In this document: one piece after another, positions 48,231 to 57,394 of the stretch | How the letters are laid out: the number at the start of each line of letters is the position of its first letter | Numbering within the stretch: the stretch's first letter is position 1 | Source of the DNA: an uncultured Commensalibacter sp. | Lineage (GTDB): Bacteria; Pseudomonadota; Alphaproteobacteria; Acetobacterales; Acetobacteraceae | Assembly (NCBI GenBank): GCA_946699565.1 | Contig: CAMPDW010000008.1 | Location: 1 to 64,000 of the forward strand | Direction: 5' to 3' | Length of the DNA: 64,000 nt | Position numbers and translations under genes: made by a program | Notes under the pieces: generated by a model | Told to the model about the DNA's origin: nothing | What the model saw: only the letters and a program-made list of their open reading frames with translations | Databases searched by the model: none

Positions 48231-49562
48231 TTACCTTTTATCTTCTTTATTTACAATGACTTTACGTGATTTATTAACTTGCCTGGCCCTTCCAAAAGCC
48301 GTCGTATGTTCAGGAACATCATCCGTTATTACACTTCCAGCTGCAATTAAACTTTTATTACCAATTTTAACAGGTGCAACCAATATCGCATCAGATCCGA
48401 CAAAAACCTCTTTACCAATAACAGTCTTATGTTTATAAACCCCATCATAATTACAGGTAATCGTTCCTGCACCTATATTACTTTTTTCTCCAATAATACT
48501 ATCCCCAAGATAAGCAAGATGGTTTGCTTTAGCTCCATTACCAAGATAGGTCGCCTTTAGTTCTACAAAATTACCAACATGAGCTTTTAATCCTACAATG
48601 GTATTAGGTCTTATTCGAGCAAAAGGTCCTATGATTGCATTAGATTTTATTTCGCATCCTTCCAAATGACTAAAAGATTTTATTTCAACACCAGATCGAA
48701 TAATTACGTTTTTACCAAATACAATATTAGGATGTAACGTAACATCTTTTTCAATTATAGTATCATAGGATAAAAATACAGTATCAGGTGCAATCATCGT
48801 TACACCATTATCCATTGCTTGTTTTCTTAAACGTTGTTGTACAATATTTTCCGCTACTGAAAGTTCATATTGTGAATTTATACCTATTAATTCAGATTCA
48901 GGCGCCCTTAATACCTTAACCGTTTTATGATCTTTATTCGCTAAAGCAACAACATCAACAATATAATATTCTATTTTTGCATTATTATTACCAACTTGAT
49001 GTAACCATTTCGAAAAAAATTGTGCATTAGCACATAAAACACCTGAATAACATAGCTTTATTTTTCTTTCTTCTTCAGTTGTATCAATAGTTTCAACTAT
49101 TTTTTCAACATTTCCATTTTTCTCGATAATACGGCCATAAGATTTAGGGTCCTTACAATCCATACCCAAAATAACTAAATCAGCATTTGATCTTTTTTTA
49201 AATTGTACAAATTTGTTCAAAGTCTGTTCTGTTATTAAAGGATTATCAGCATTCAATACGGCAACAATGCCTTTACCAAAATAAGTTTCTGCCTGTAAAG
49301 CCGCATGTGCTGTTCCCAATCTTTCATGTTGAACAACCATTTGATGGGGATGGACAAACTCAGCTACTTCCTTCATATCTGGACCGATAACGACTACAAT
49401 TTGTTGAAAAACTTTTTCGACCTGATTCAATAAAAACCTAAGCATTGGAATACCGGCAATAGGATGGATTGCCTTAGGTTTTAGAGATTTCATTCGTGTT
49501 CCCATTCCAGCCGCTAAAATAATAGCAACAGATTCTAACGTATTATTTGATAAATTTTGCAT
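48231..49562 (-). CDS. glmU: Bifunctional N-acetylglucosamine-1-phosphate uridyltransferase / glucosamine-1-phosphate acetyltransferase
   Basis: Last two steps of UDP-GlcNAc synthesis. The N-terminal pyrophosphorylase domain (about 1-230) begins VAIILAAGMGTRMKSLKPKAIHPIAGIPML; the C-terminal left-handed beta-helix (about 255-430) contains the hexapeptide repeats and KANHLAYLGDSIIGEKSNIGAGTITCNYDG, with the acetyl-CoA site. At 443 aa it is slightly shorter than E. coli GlmU, with the loss in the C-terminal tail. It precedes glmS and is divergent from the decayed gph gene. Confidence 0.97.
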   Translation of the reverse strand: MQNLSNNTLESVAIILAAGMGTRMKSLKPKAIHPIAGIPMLRFLLNQVEKVFQQIVVVIGPDMKEVAEFVHPHQMVVQHERLGTAHAALQAETYFGKGIVAVLNADNPLITEQTLNKFVQFKKRSNADLVILGMDCKDPKSYGRIIEKNGNVEKIVETIDTTEEERKIKLCYSGVLCANAQFFSKWLHQVGNNNAKIEYYIVDVVALANKDHKTVKVLRAPESELIGINSQYELSVAENIVQQRLRKQAMDNGVTMIAPDTVFLSYDTIIEKDVTLHPNIVFGKNVIIRSGVEIKSFSHLEGCEIKSNAIIGPFARIRPNTIVGLKAHVGNFVELKATYLGNGAKANHLAYLGDSIIGEKSNIGAGTITCNYDGVYKHKTVIGKEVFVGSDAILVAPVKIGNKSLIAAGSVITDDVPEHTTAFGRARQVNKSRKVIVNKEDKR

Positions 49563-49653
49563 TGTTTGTCGTGATATTTATTAAGTACATGATTAAGATA
49601 GTATCAAAAAATAATAATTATTTATATTATTTATAGGTTAATCATTAAAAATT

Positions 49654-50340
49654 ATGAAAAATAATTCTTCATCTTTAATTATTTTTGATATGGATGGCAC
49701 TTTAATTGACAGATTTCCAGATATAAATCGCTCTTGTCAAACACTTTTAATTATTATGGTTTACCCTTCCCTGTTGATTTATATTTTATCCTATCAATCC
49801 TAGGAAAATAGAATCAAGATTAGGATTAAAAAAAATTCTCAATAACATTAGAGAATCTGCCTGATTCATTGATCCACAAGAAGCAATTCAAAGATTTACG
49901 GATGATCATATAACTCATGCTACTGATTTTTCCAGACTGTTTAACGGTATTGAAAAAAGTGCTTCAATTTTTTATTACGATGGCTGGAAAATTATCTTAT
50001 ATTCAAATAAAATCACAAAAGCAGCTATACATATTTTAAATGAGTTTCATCTTATTTCGATTTTGTAGCGAGTAATGATCGTTTTTTTGATGATAAAAAA
50101 CCAAATCCCAAACATATTTATGGAATTATAAAACAACTTGGCGCAAAATCATCAGATACCGTTATGGTAGGCGACCATCTAAATAATATTTTAGTATCAA
50201 AAAATGTACATATTGCCGGAAGTATTTACGCACTATGAAGGTACGTTAATTCAACAGTTGAAAAAAATGCAACCTATAATGCTAAATCAATTTGTAACGT
50301 ATTCGATCTTACTGAAAAAATCGTGATTGAAAATAAGTAA
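49654..50340 (+). pseudogene. gph: Decayed phosphoglycolate phosphatase (HAD family)
   Basis: The ATG at 49654 opens a good HAD N-terminus (SLIIFDMDGTLIDRFPDINR, the motif I nucleophile Asp), but the frame shifts around 49755 and runs into TAG at 49801-49803. Later pieces occur in other frames: IESRLGLKKILN, a stop in RESA*FIDPQEA, the motif III region DDKKPNPKHIYGIIKQLGA and motif IV VMVGDHLNNILVSKN near 50165-50205, then a premature TGA. The terminal stop at 50338 is 1 base from the next convergent gene. Gph in Acetobacteraceae removes the 2-phosphoglycolate formed by DNA-end repair. Confidence 0.88.
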
Positions 50341-50341
50341 A

Positions 50342-51154
50342 TTATTTACTCGAAAAAGATACTTTTCTTAGAATTATACTAATATTACCCATTTTCGGGT
50401 GATCAAAATCAAATCGAATAGGTAATATTCCAACCTTATCAACATTCTTAAACCATATATAAGAAGGTTGAGGACGCGACATTAAAGCACGATGTCTTGA
50501 ATGTTTCAAACCTCCTATCTGTTGAGTGACTGCTTTACAGAATAAAGCTTCTCCTCTATAAGGAGAAGCCCAAGTTGAAGGAATAATTGATCTTCCTGCT
50601 GATTGACTTTTAAACGTAAATAATCGTGAACCATCTAATATCTTGAATTGATCATCACATTGATTATTCGCTCGAACTCTATAAATCAATTCAATCATTG
50701 CACTTAACATATCCAAACTATTATTCATTTGATCTTGACTTAATGCGTCACGATTACTTTCTCTTTGAGGAATTAATATTTTAATTTCAACATGTTGAGG
50801 GTTATTGAAATTTATAAGCGTAGTAAATTTTTGTCCTTTGGATTTGCCAAATGATTTGAACTGCATAGGTAAGACTTTATTATTTTGAATATGACCCTGA
50901 ATGCTAGAAGTCATATCCAAATTTGCAAACAAGCTTACCAATCCTGCAAATCTAAAAGAAGCTTGTACGGTATAATCATTATCCGTTAACATATAAGATG
51001 CTTTAATTACAACTACATGCAAATTCTTATTATAAACATCAAAAATTAAATGAACAGGTTTCGTGACTGATAATTTATTTTGAGCTTGTGAATTATAAGG
51101 TAGTATACATAGCCATGACAAAATACTTGCTAGACATAAATAAAATTTTACCAT
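50342..51154 (-). CDS. DUF3108 domain-containing exported protein
   Basis: A 270-residue secreted protein of unknown function. A signal peptide (about 1-24, cleavage near SQAQ) is followed by a beta-rich DUF3108-type domain: the opening VHLIFDVYNKNLHVVVIKASYML, then the conserved YTVQASFRFAGLVSLF and, near the middle, DMLSAMIELIYRV and FKILDGSRLFTF; the strand IPIRFDFDH lies near the end. I assign the domain from memory of its YxVSxSxRxxGLxxxF-type layout. It is probably periplasmic or envelope-associated, and it lies close to hmp but behind an inverted repeat. Confidence 0.72.
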   Translation of the reverse strand: MVKFYLCLASILSWLCILPYNSQAQNKLSVTKPVHLIFDVYNKNLHVVVIKASYMLTDNDYTVQASFRFAGLVSLFANLDMTSSIQGHIQNNKVLPMQFKSFGKSKGQKFTTLINFNNPQHVEIKILIPQRESNRDALSQDQMNNSLDMLSAMIELIYRVRANNQCDDQFKILDGSRLFTFKSQSAGRSIIPSTWASPYRGEALFCKAVTQQIGGLKHSRHRALMSRPQPSYIWFKNVDKVGILPIRFDFDHPKMGNISIILRKVSFSSK

Positions 51155-51182
51155 GATTAAAAAAAACTCTTCAAAATAATTT

Positions 51183-51238
51183 ATGGTTAACTATATTAAG
51201 TTATAATTTCCTTAATTTAAAAAGTATAGTTTAACCAT
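51183..51238. repeat. Inverted repeat between hmp and the DUF3108 gene
   Basis: ATGGTTAACTATA (51183-51195) and TATAGTTTAACCAT (51225-51238) are complementary apart from one bulged base, enclosing 29 bases. It lies just past the hmp stop on that strand. It may be an hmp terminator without a U-tract, or an operator for the DUF3108 gene. Confidence 0.45.
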
Positions 51239-51256
51239 GGTGATTACTTTTTAGAA

Positions 51257-52471
51257 TTAGATACTAAATATTCCTGTCCCAAATGCTTCTACATGAATTT
51301 TCTCAGCAGGAATTCCAATTTCTTTGAGCTTTTCTCCTTGATCTTTCATAAAATCAATTGGACCACATAAATAATAATCTGCTTTTTTTACAAAAATTGC
51401 ATTATTAAGTTTGTTTAAATTCATACGACCTTTATAATGAAAGTCAATATCTTGTTGGTCTTCAGTGTTTGGTTGAGAGTAAAAAATTATACTTTTAAAT
51501 GATGGATTAGTTTTAACAATTTCTTTTACTTTGTCACGCATAGCATGTTTTTTACCATTTTGCGTACAATAAATGAAATATACAGACCGGTTACTATGAT
51601 GTTCACTCAAATAAGATAAAATTGAGAACATAGGTGTAATCCCAACACCAGCACTAATTAAAACGACAGGTTCATTACCTTCTTCATTTAAATAAAATTC
51701 TCCCGCTGGAGCTGAAACATCAATTATATCACCGACTTTATAATTTTTATGCAAATTATTAGATACTTTTCCAGCAAGTGAATTATTATTTCCCTCTTCT
51801 CTTTTAACGGAAATTCTCAAAGTATCTTTACCAGGGGAATCTGATAAAGTATATTGTCTAGGTTGCATCAAATTCCATTCAGGAACATATATACGGATAG
51901 AAATATATTGCCCAGGATAAAATTGAGGTAATTTTCCGCCATCTATAGGTTGCAGATAAAAAGAAGTTATCTGATCGCTTTCTGGAACTTTTTTAACAAT
52001 TTTAAAACCTCTCCATCCTGTCCAAGCATGTTCAGTAATTTGATGCTTATAAATTCCAAATTCCATATCAATTAGTAATTGTGCAAGTTGTTGATAGGCA
52101 ACACCCCAGGCATCAATCAATTCATCTGTAGCTGCGCTTCCCATTACTTCACGAATTGAAGCCAATAAGTGACTTCCAACAATTGGATAATGTTCCGCAC
52201 GAATATTCAAACTTACATGTTTGTTTGCAATATGGATCAATGCATTTTTCAAAATAGAAGGATTGTCAATATTTTCTGCATAGGCCAACACAGCAGTTGC
52301 AAGAGCATGTTGCTGTTTTCCTGCTTCTTGATGTCCTCGATTAAAAATTTGCTTGAGCTCAGCGTTATTACCTAACATTCTTTTATAGAAATGCGTAGTT
52401 AGGTCTACACCATGTTCTCTCAAAACAGGAACCGTATTTTTAATGAGTAATTTTTGGGCTTCGGTAAGCAT
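51257..52471 (-). CDS. hmp: Flavohaemoglobin (nitric oxide dioxygenase) Hmp
   Basis: Detoxifies nitric oxide to nitrate using O2 and NAD(P)H. The globin domain (1-140) carries the proximal His85 (ANKHVSL), Tyr29, Phe43 and Gln53 at the family positions, and Tyr95 and Glu137. The FAD domain (about 150-260) has RQYTLSDSPG, and the NAD domain (about 265-404) has ISAGVGITPMFSILSYL and YLCGPIDFM. Length 404 aa is usual. It is preceded by a large inverted repeat with two NsrR-like sites. No nsrR gene is in the window. Confidence 0.97.
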   Translation of the reverse strand: MLTEAQKLLIKNTVPVLREHGVDLTTHFYKRMLGNNAELKQIFNRGHQEAGKQQHALATAVLAYAENIDNPSILKNALIHIANKHVSLNIRAEHYPIVGSHLLASIREVMGSAATDELIDAWGVAYQQLAQLLIDMEFGIYKHQITEHAWTGWRGFKIVKKVPESDQITSFYLQPIDGGKLPQFYPGQYISIRIYVPEWNLMQPRQYTLSDSPGKDTLRISVKREEGNNNSLAGKVSNNLHKNYKVGDIIDVSAPAGEFYLNEEGNEPVVLISAGVGITPMFSILSYLSEHHSNRSVYFIYCTQNGKKHAMRDKVKEIVKTNPSFKSIIFYSQPNTEDQQDIDFHYKGRMNLNKLNNAIFVKKADYYLCGPIDFMKDQGEKLKEIGIPAEKIHVEAFGTGIFSI

Positions 52472-52491
52472 TTAAAAAACCTTTTAATTAA

Positions 52492-52514
52492 ATAATGTAC
52501 AGCAAATACATCTT
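52492..52514. promoter_or_regulatory. NsrR-like operator candidate 1 (hmp proximal)
   Basis: An 11-1-11 layout. The right half AAATACATCTT fits the NsrR half-site AAATRCATCTT; the left half ATAATGTACAG is weak. It lies about 21-43 bases upstream of the hmp start. Confidence 0.45.
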
Positions 52515-52559
52515 TAAATATATTAGTATTTACAAGATAGATTAAAATACGAATCAATA

Positions 52560-52582
52560 AAGATGTATTTATTATACATTAT
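52560..52582. promoter_or_regulatory. NsrR-like operator candidate 2 (hmp distal)
   Basis: An 11-1-11 layout. The left half AAGATGTATTT matches the NsrR half-site exactly (ATGYATTT core), and the right half TTATACATTAT matches partly. It lies about 89-111 bases upstream of hmp, in inverse orientation to candidate 1. Confidence 0.45.
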
Positions 52583-52616
52583 TTAATTAAAAGTAAAAGA
52601 ATTAGATTTAATTGAT

Positions 52617-53543
52617 TTACAAACCTAATCTTAATTTTGCTTTTTGAATGATTTCATCTGTATCATCAATGGGATTGACCGACCAATTTTCTAATTTATT
52701 GTTAAAGATTTTTACACGATTTTCACGAATCATTGATTGAATAAAGGAAAATATTCTTTTTGAATTTCCAGGTAAGGGTATAATCATCACGGGTACAGAC
52801 GTTGCAACAGCCTCTGATATCATAGATACGCTATCAATCGTTACCAATATGTAATCCGCACATGCTAATAGTCCTAAATAAGGATTTTCTCCATTCCCAT
52901 TCCAAATAAAAACGTCATAGGGATTTAAAAGAGACTTTAAAGTTTGTAATACGATAGGATCTGTTCTTCTTGATGGTGTGATAGCAAGCGATATCGAATT
53001 ATTTTTAAGTAAATTTTGAAGTTGATACCCTATTTGTTCCGCTACTTTTAAATTAAATTTAAACCGTCCATTATTACCTCCAAGTAATACGCTTACCAAA
53101 GGTTTATTTAAATCATGGAGTCGATTATACCATTTATTCTTGCTTTTTTTAAGAAGAGTCGATGTAATATGATGTAAAGCCGTTCGCGATATAAGAACAT
53201 TTTCAGCTTCAATATAATCATGAGGATTTGCAATAATCAAATCGAATTTATTTAGAGCAATACGAGGATTCTGAATATGAATTGCTAATTGTTTTTTATG
53301 TCGTAAAGCAGCATTGACGACACCTCCTACACTACCCACGCTGATTATTGCATCAACTTCACCAATTTCAACAGGTTCTATAGATTTTATAGGTAAAGGC
53401 CAATAAGGCGCTGAAATAAGTTTCCAAGGAAATTTTGGCTTTAAATCAAAAAGCTGAAAATTCAATTGAGCCCTATAAGCGAATCCTACAGCTTGCGTTT
53501 TCATTCCTGCATAATTTTCAGATAAAATTGCAACTTTACTCAT
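52617..53543 (-). CDS. ELM1 family (mitochondrial-fission-like) protein
   Basis: A 308-residue protein of the ELM1/DUF1022 family, whose plant member acts in mitochondrial fission; the bacterial members have a two-Rossmann glycosyltransferase-B-like fold and no settled role. Family blocks seen: the N-terminal VAILSENYAGMKTQAVGFA, ISVGSVGGVVNAALR, LAIHIQNPRI, DLIIANPHDY, VSVLLGGNNGRFKFN and ADYILVTIDSVSMISEAVATSVPVMIIPL. No signal or membrane segment. It lies 12 bases after the first GT4 gene in the same operon, suggesting a part in glycan handling. Confidence 0.85.
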   Translation of the reverse strand: MSKVAILSENYAGMKTQAVGFAYRAQLNFQLFDLKPKFPWKLISAPYWPLPIKSIEPVEIGEVDAIISVGSVGGVVNAALRHKKQLAIHIQNPRIALNKFDLIIANPHDYIEAENVLISRTALHHITSTLLKKSKNKWYNRLHDLNKPLVSVLLGGNNGRFKFNLKVAEQIGYQLQNLLKNNSISLAITPSRRTDPIVLQTLKSLLNPYDVFIWNGNGENPYLGLLACADYILVTIDSVSMISEAVATSVPVMIIPLPGNSKRIFSFIQSMIRENRVKIFNNKLENWSVNPIDDTDEIIQKAKLRLGL

Positions 53544-53555
53544 TATTCATTTAAT

Positions 53556-54659
53556 TTAAATATTTAATTTAAGCTTTTCAATAATCTGCTGTATTAAATA
53601 ACCAGCCATTTTTTCCCATTCTTGATTAGAATTAAGTTTTTCACGATGTAAAGGAAAAGGTAAATCTAACATTTTTTCTATTTTTCGAGCAATATCTTGA
53701 GGAGATGGATCACATAAAAAAACTAAATCCTTATGACCGCATTGTTCAACTAATCCGCCCACTTTTGTGATAAGTACGGGTTTACCAAAAGCGAGTGCAA
53801 TAGCTAATACCCCGCTTTGACTTGCTTCTTGATATGGTAAAATAATAGCATCTGCCCATTCAATAATCGAAGCAATCTCATCTTCTTGCACCCATCTATT
53901 CTCTACTTTAACATTTTTACGTTTATTTAAAAGAGTTAAAATTTTACTTTTCGGACCTTGTCCAACAATACGAAGAAAAAAAGATTTATTCGTATTAATA
54001 AGATCCAAAGCTTCGTATAAAATATCAAATCCTTTGTAAGGTAAAAGTCTTCCAAAATTTAATAAATGTATTATATCCTTATTTGGTTTCAAGGATTTAG
54101 TATGATAACAATAAGTTAAAGGTGGATGCCATACTTCAATTAATTTTGAACATGCAACTATTTTATTATCAATGAGTTGATTATAAACATATTTGGTAAA
54201 AGTTACAACTAAATCAGATTTTCTAATTAATAGTTTTTGTAAAAAATGTTGACATAAATATCCATCACCTGGATGAGGAAATGCATCATGAATAATAACC
54301 ACGGATGGAATCTTGAGTAATTTCAATGCGGCAATCATCATTAAATCTAATGGACCTGGCATTGTACAAATTGCTAATTTGATCTTATTTTTTTTTAAAT
54401 TAAAATAAAGATTTAAAATTAATAATGGTGCTTTTAACCAACTTAATATAAATCCACCTACCGTAGAATAGGTTTTAAATAATATATCCACTTTAAAATT
54501 GTGAATATAAGTTATAATTTCAGCCCTATCTGATAATGATAAAAAAATATTTAATTTAAAATTTTTTCTTAAAGCTTTTGATAATTCTACAGCTATTTTT
54601 GGACCAGCCCCCTTTTTCCCCCACTGCCATATTAAAATATTTACTGCTTTTTTATTCAT
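53556..54659 (-). CDS. GT4 family glycosyltransferase
   Basis: GT-B fold sugar transferase of 367 aa, probably cytosolic or membrane-associated, adding a hexose to a surface glycan. Features: N-terminal WQWGKKGAGPKIAVELSKAL, the acceptor-binding middle SVVIIHDAFPHPGDGY, the donor-domain opener LLNFGRLLPYKGFDILYEAL (the GRL.pyKG motif) and the C-terminal LPYQEASQSGVLAIALAFGKPVL, a variant of the EX7E loop. It overlaps the upstream GT4 gene by 8 bases, which suggests coupled translation. Sugar and acceptor are unknown. Confidence 0.85.
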   Translation of the reverse strand: MNKKAVNILIWQWGKKGAGPKIAVELSKALRKNFKLNIFLSLSDRAEIITYIHNFKVDILFKTYSTVGGFILSWLKAPLLILNLYFNLKKNKIKLAICTMPGPLDLMMIAALKLLKIPSVVIIHDAFPHPGDGYLCQHFLQKLLIRKSDLVVTFTKYVYNQLIDNKIVACSKLIEVWHPPLTYCYHTKSLKPNKDIIHLLNFGRLLPYKGFDILYEALDLINTNKSFFLRIVGQGPKSKILTLLNKRKNVKVENRWVQEDEIASIIEWADAIILPYQEASQSGVLAIALAFGKPVLITKVGGLVEQCGHKDLVFLCDPSPQDIARKIEKMLDLPFPLHREKLNSNQEWEKMAGYLIQQIIEKLKLNI

Positions 54660-55710
54660 TATCTTTAACCGAAGAATAATTAAACAATCTTTTCATTAAA
54701 ATATCTGAATTAAATGATTTACAAATTTTCGTTTGAGCTAAAGAGCCTAATTTATTACGATAATATTCATTACTAAACAATTGTTCAATTTTTAAAGCAG
54801 CCATATCAATATCAGCATCAGCCCATATTGCATTTTTTATTGCATAAACTTTACGAGAATCTTCAACTGGAATTAATTTATAATTAATTGGGACACCACA
54901 TTCTTGATCTATATATTCGCTTGTTGCAGACCAGTCAGTTGAAATAACTGGTTTTCCACATTGCATTGCCTCCGCAAGAACAAAGCCGAAACCTTCACTT
55001 CGATGTAAAGAAAGAATAATATCAGAATGAAAAAAAAGTGCTTTATTTTCTTTTGAACTTAATAAGTTAGTATTTATTATTATATTTTGTTGTCCATCTA
55101 TCATATCTATAATTTTTTTTAAATCATCTTGATAATTATCTATATAAGCTATTTTTAAAATTAATGAAATTTTTTCTTTCGAAATTATTTCGCAAGCTTT
55201 TTTAAAAGCCGCTATAACACCAATAGGATTTTTTCGAGCAAAAGATGAAGATAAATTAAATGAGGTTAATATTACCAAAGAATTTTTAGGAATTCCAAGG
55301 CTTTCTCGACTAATATAACTTGGTATATCAATTGATCGTTCAGCAATTGGATGAGGAACAACTATAACTTTTTTTTGATATTTATAGGCTAAAGATTGTA
55401 AGGAATTTGCAACAAAATGAGATGGAACCCAAATTTCATGAACACATCGAAATCCAACCTCCCATTCTTTTGGTACAACTTGAAGTTCCCATGCCCAATA
55501 TCCTATTATCCTTCTGTATTTTAATAAGCTTCTAGGGAATTGTAGCAAAACAAAAGGAATTTGTGGGGCATTAATATGTAAAATGAGCGTAGCATTAGGA
55601 TAAGCTATTAATAATTGATATATTTCTTTAAATTTTACTCTAGAAAAATTATAAGGATTTATATCAAGTTTTAATGCTGTAACACCACGTTTTCTAAGCG
55701 CATGATACAT
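54652..55710 (-). CDS. GT4 family glycosyltransferase with a displaced start
   Basis: GT-B fold sugar transferase; the C-terminal donor domain contains LHRSEGFGFVLAEAMQCGKPVIST (EX7E loop EGFGFVLAE) and VILTSFNLSSSFARKNP. The given ATG (352 aa) lies inside the N-terminal domain: the same frame is open 63 more codons upstream to 55899 and still encodes family sequence, ending FDYTVIIVGEFSRASGLGEG next to the ATG. That extension has no ATG, GTG or TTG, and stops at a TGA at 55902-55900. An ATG at 55903-55901 with a +1 offset is the likely old start, so the gene has probably suffered a frameshift (or a sequencing error). It lies downstream of glyA. Confidence 0.72.
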   Translation of the reverse strand: MYHALRKRGVTALKLDINPYNFSRVKFKEIYQLLIAYPNATLILHINAPQIPFVLLQFPRSLLKYRRIIGYWAWELQVVPKEWEVGFRCVHEIWVPSHFVANSLQSLAYKYQKKVIVVPHPIAERSIDIPSYISRESLGIPKNSLVILTSFNLSSSFARKNPIGVIAAFKKACEIISKEKISLILKIAYIDNYQDDLKKIIDMIDGQQNIIINTNLLSSKENKALFFHSDIILSLHRSEGFGFVLAEAMQCGKPVISTDWSATSEYIDQECGVPINYKLIPVEDSRKVYAIKNAIWADADIDMAALKIEQLFSNEYYRNKLGSLAQTKICKSFNSDILMKRLFNYSSVKDNE

Positions 55711-55916
55711 AACCCGAGCACCTTCACCAAGACCGGATGCTCTAGAAAATTCACCTACAATAATAACTGTATAATCAAATAAAGGATCATTAGATAAAGG
55801 TGGTGCTAAAATTCCCCCAACTTTGCTTAATAAATATCTACGCTCAGAAGAAGGAAATAAACGCCATAATTTATGAAATAATTTAATTTTACAAACTCGT
55901 CATAAAATTTGACTTA

Positions 55917-57206
55917 CTATTGATAAATTGGAAAACGTTTACATAAAGCCATGACTTTTTCATAAACAACTTTTTCCGCCACGCTATTATCATTATCATT
56001 TACTTTGGCCAATGGTGTAAGTACTTCATTGATTAACAACCCAATTTCTCTAAATTCAACCTCACCAAAGCCTCTTGTCGTACCAGCTGGACTTCCCAAA
56101 CGAATGCCAGAAGTAATAGCTGGTTTTTCAGGATCAAAAGGAATAGCATTTTTATTTACTGTAATACCTGCTCTTTCCAAACTTTCCTCAGCTTGCTTTC
56201 CTGTTACTTTCTTAGGACGTAAATCAACCAATAAAAGATGACAATCTGTTCCCTGAGTCACAATATCAAATCCACATTCAATTAAAGTTTTTGCAAGAAC
56301 CCGAGCATTATTTGCTACAGCTTTTTGATAAGTAATAAATTCTGGCATCATTGCTTCGGAAAAAGCAACAGCTTTAGCAGCAATAACGTGCATTAATGGA
56401 CCACCTTGCAACCCTGGAAATACGGCAGAATTAATTTTTTTGGCCAAGTCAGGATTATTTGTTAAAATCAAGCCTCCACGTGGACCACGTAATGTTTTAT
56501 GTGTGGTGCTAGTTACAATATCTGCATATTCCATTGGGTTAGGGAATAGACCTGCTGCTACCAATCCTGCAAAATGGGCCATATCAACCATTAGAAAGGC
56601 CCCTACTTCATCAGCAATTTTACGAAAACGAGCAAAATCTATTACTCTTGGATATGCAGATCCACCTGCAATAATCAAACGTGGTTTTTCTTGCTTTGCT
56701 GTAGTTTCCATTTCATCATAATTAATAAGTCCATTATCTCTTCGGATATCGTAACTTAAAGCATGAAACCATTTGCCTGAAAAATTGGGTGCAGCCCCAT
56801 GGGTCAAATGACCACCTGCGGCTAGATTCATACCTAAAACTTTTTCACCAGGTTTTACAGTTGCCATAAAAGCAGCCAGATTTGCATTAGCACCTGAATG
56901 AGGTTGAACATTCGCAAATTGTGCATTAAAAAGTTTCTTTACACGTTCAATCGCTAAAATTTCTACTTTATCAACTTCACTACAACCACCGTAATAACGA
57001 CGTCCTGGATAGCCTTCTGCATATTTATTGGTCAGTACACTACCTTGAGCCTCTAAAACTGCTTTAGAAACAATGTTTTCACTAGCTATTAATTCAATTC
57101 CATCCTGTTGACGAACAAGTTCACTTTGTAAAGCTGCAAAGACTTCAGGATCAGTTTGAGATACATCAGATTGAAAAAATTGATGAAGAAATTTATTTCC
57201 GGACAT
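55917..57206 (-). CDS. glyA: Serine hydroxymethyltransferase
   Basis: PLP enzyme interconverting serine and glycine with tetrahydrofolate, the main source of one-carbon units. The N-terminal [19 protein letters not shown] and [16 protein letters not shown], the PLP-Lys in [15 protein letters not shown], and [13 protein letters not shown] and [15 protein letters not shown] near the end are all family-typical. Length 429 aa. The gene faces the amino-acid permease across a 188-base divergent gap in which no clear signal was found. Confidence 0.98.
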   Translation of the reverse strand: MSGNKFLHQFFQSDVSQTDPEVFAALQSELVRQQDGIELIASENIVSKAVLEAQGSVLTNKYAEGYPGRRYYGGCSEVDKVEILAIERVKKLFNAQFANVQPHSGANANLAAFMATVKPGEKVLGMNLAAGGHLTHGAAPNFSGKWFHALSYDIRRDNGLINYDEMETTAKQEKPRLIIAGGSAYPRVIDFARFRKIADEVGAFLMVDMAHFAGLVAAGLFPNPMEYADIVTSTTHKTLRGPRGGLILTNNPDLAKKINSAVFPGLQGGPLMHVIAAKAVAFSEAMMPEFITYQKAVANNARVLAKTLIECGFDIVTQGTDCHLLLVDLRPKKVTGKQAEESLERAGITVNKNAIPFDPEKPAITSGIRLGSPAGTTRGFGEVEFREIGLLINEVLTPLAKVNDNDNSVAEKVVYEKVMALCKRFPIYQ

Positions 57207-57394
57207 TCATTAATTCCTAAAAAACTACAAATTTAAGAGACTATTACTATAAATATGCAATTTTATGATTTTCTGCAATTAAATATCTGATATAAATTTT
57301 TACATAAACAAAAAATAAATTCACAAAATAAAGGATTTATTTTAAAAATTAAACACTTTCATTTTAAAAAACTTAATTATAAAAGGATCAATCT

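Larger units (their letters stand above)
52482..52592. repeat. 111-bp region bounded by perfect 18-bp inverted repeats, upstream of hmp
   Basis: TTTTAATTAAATAATGTA (52482-52499) is exactly complementary to 52575-52592; a second matching block AAATACATCTTTA (from 52504) pairs with 52559-52571. Only about four bases between the blocks differ. The centre (about 52517-52558) is not symmetrical. The element sits between hmp and the ELM1 gene stop. No clear target-site duplication was found, so a mobile element is less likely than a regulatory region. Confidence 0.85.

Noticed and set aside
52482-52592. Miniature transposable element (MITE)
   Set aside because: Terminal inverted repeats are present, but there is no clear target duplication, and the arms contain NsrR-like half-sites next to an NO-detoxifying gene, so a regulatory reading is better. 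A genome-wide copy search would settle it.
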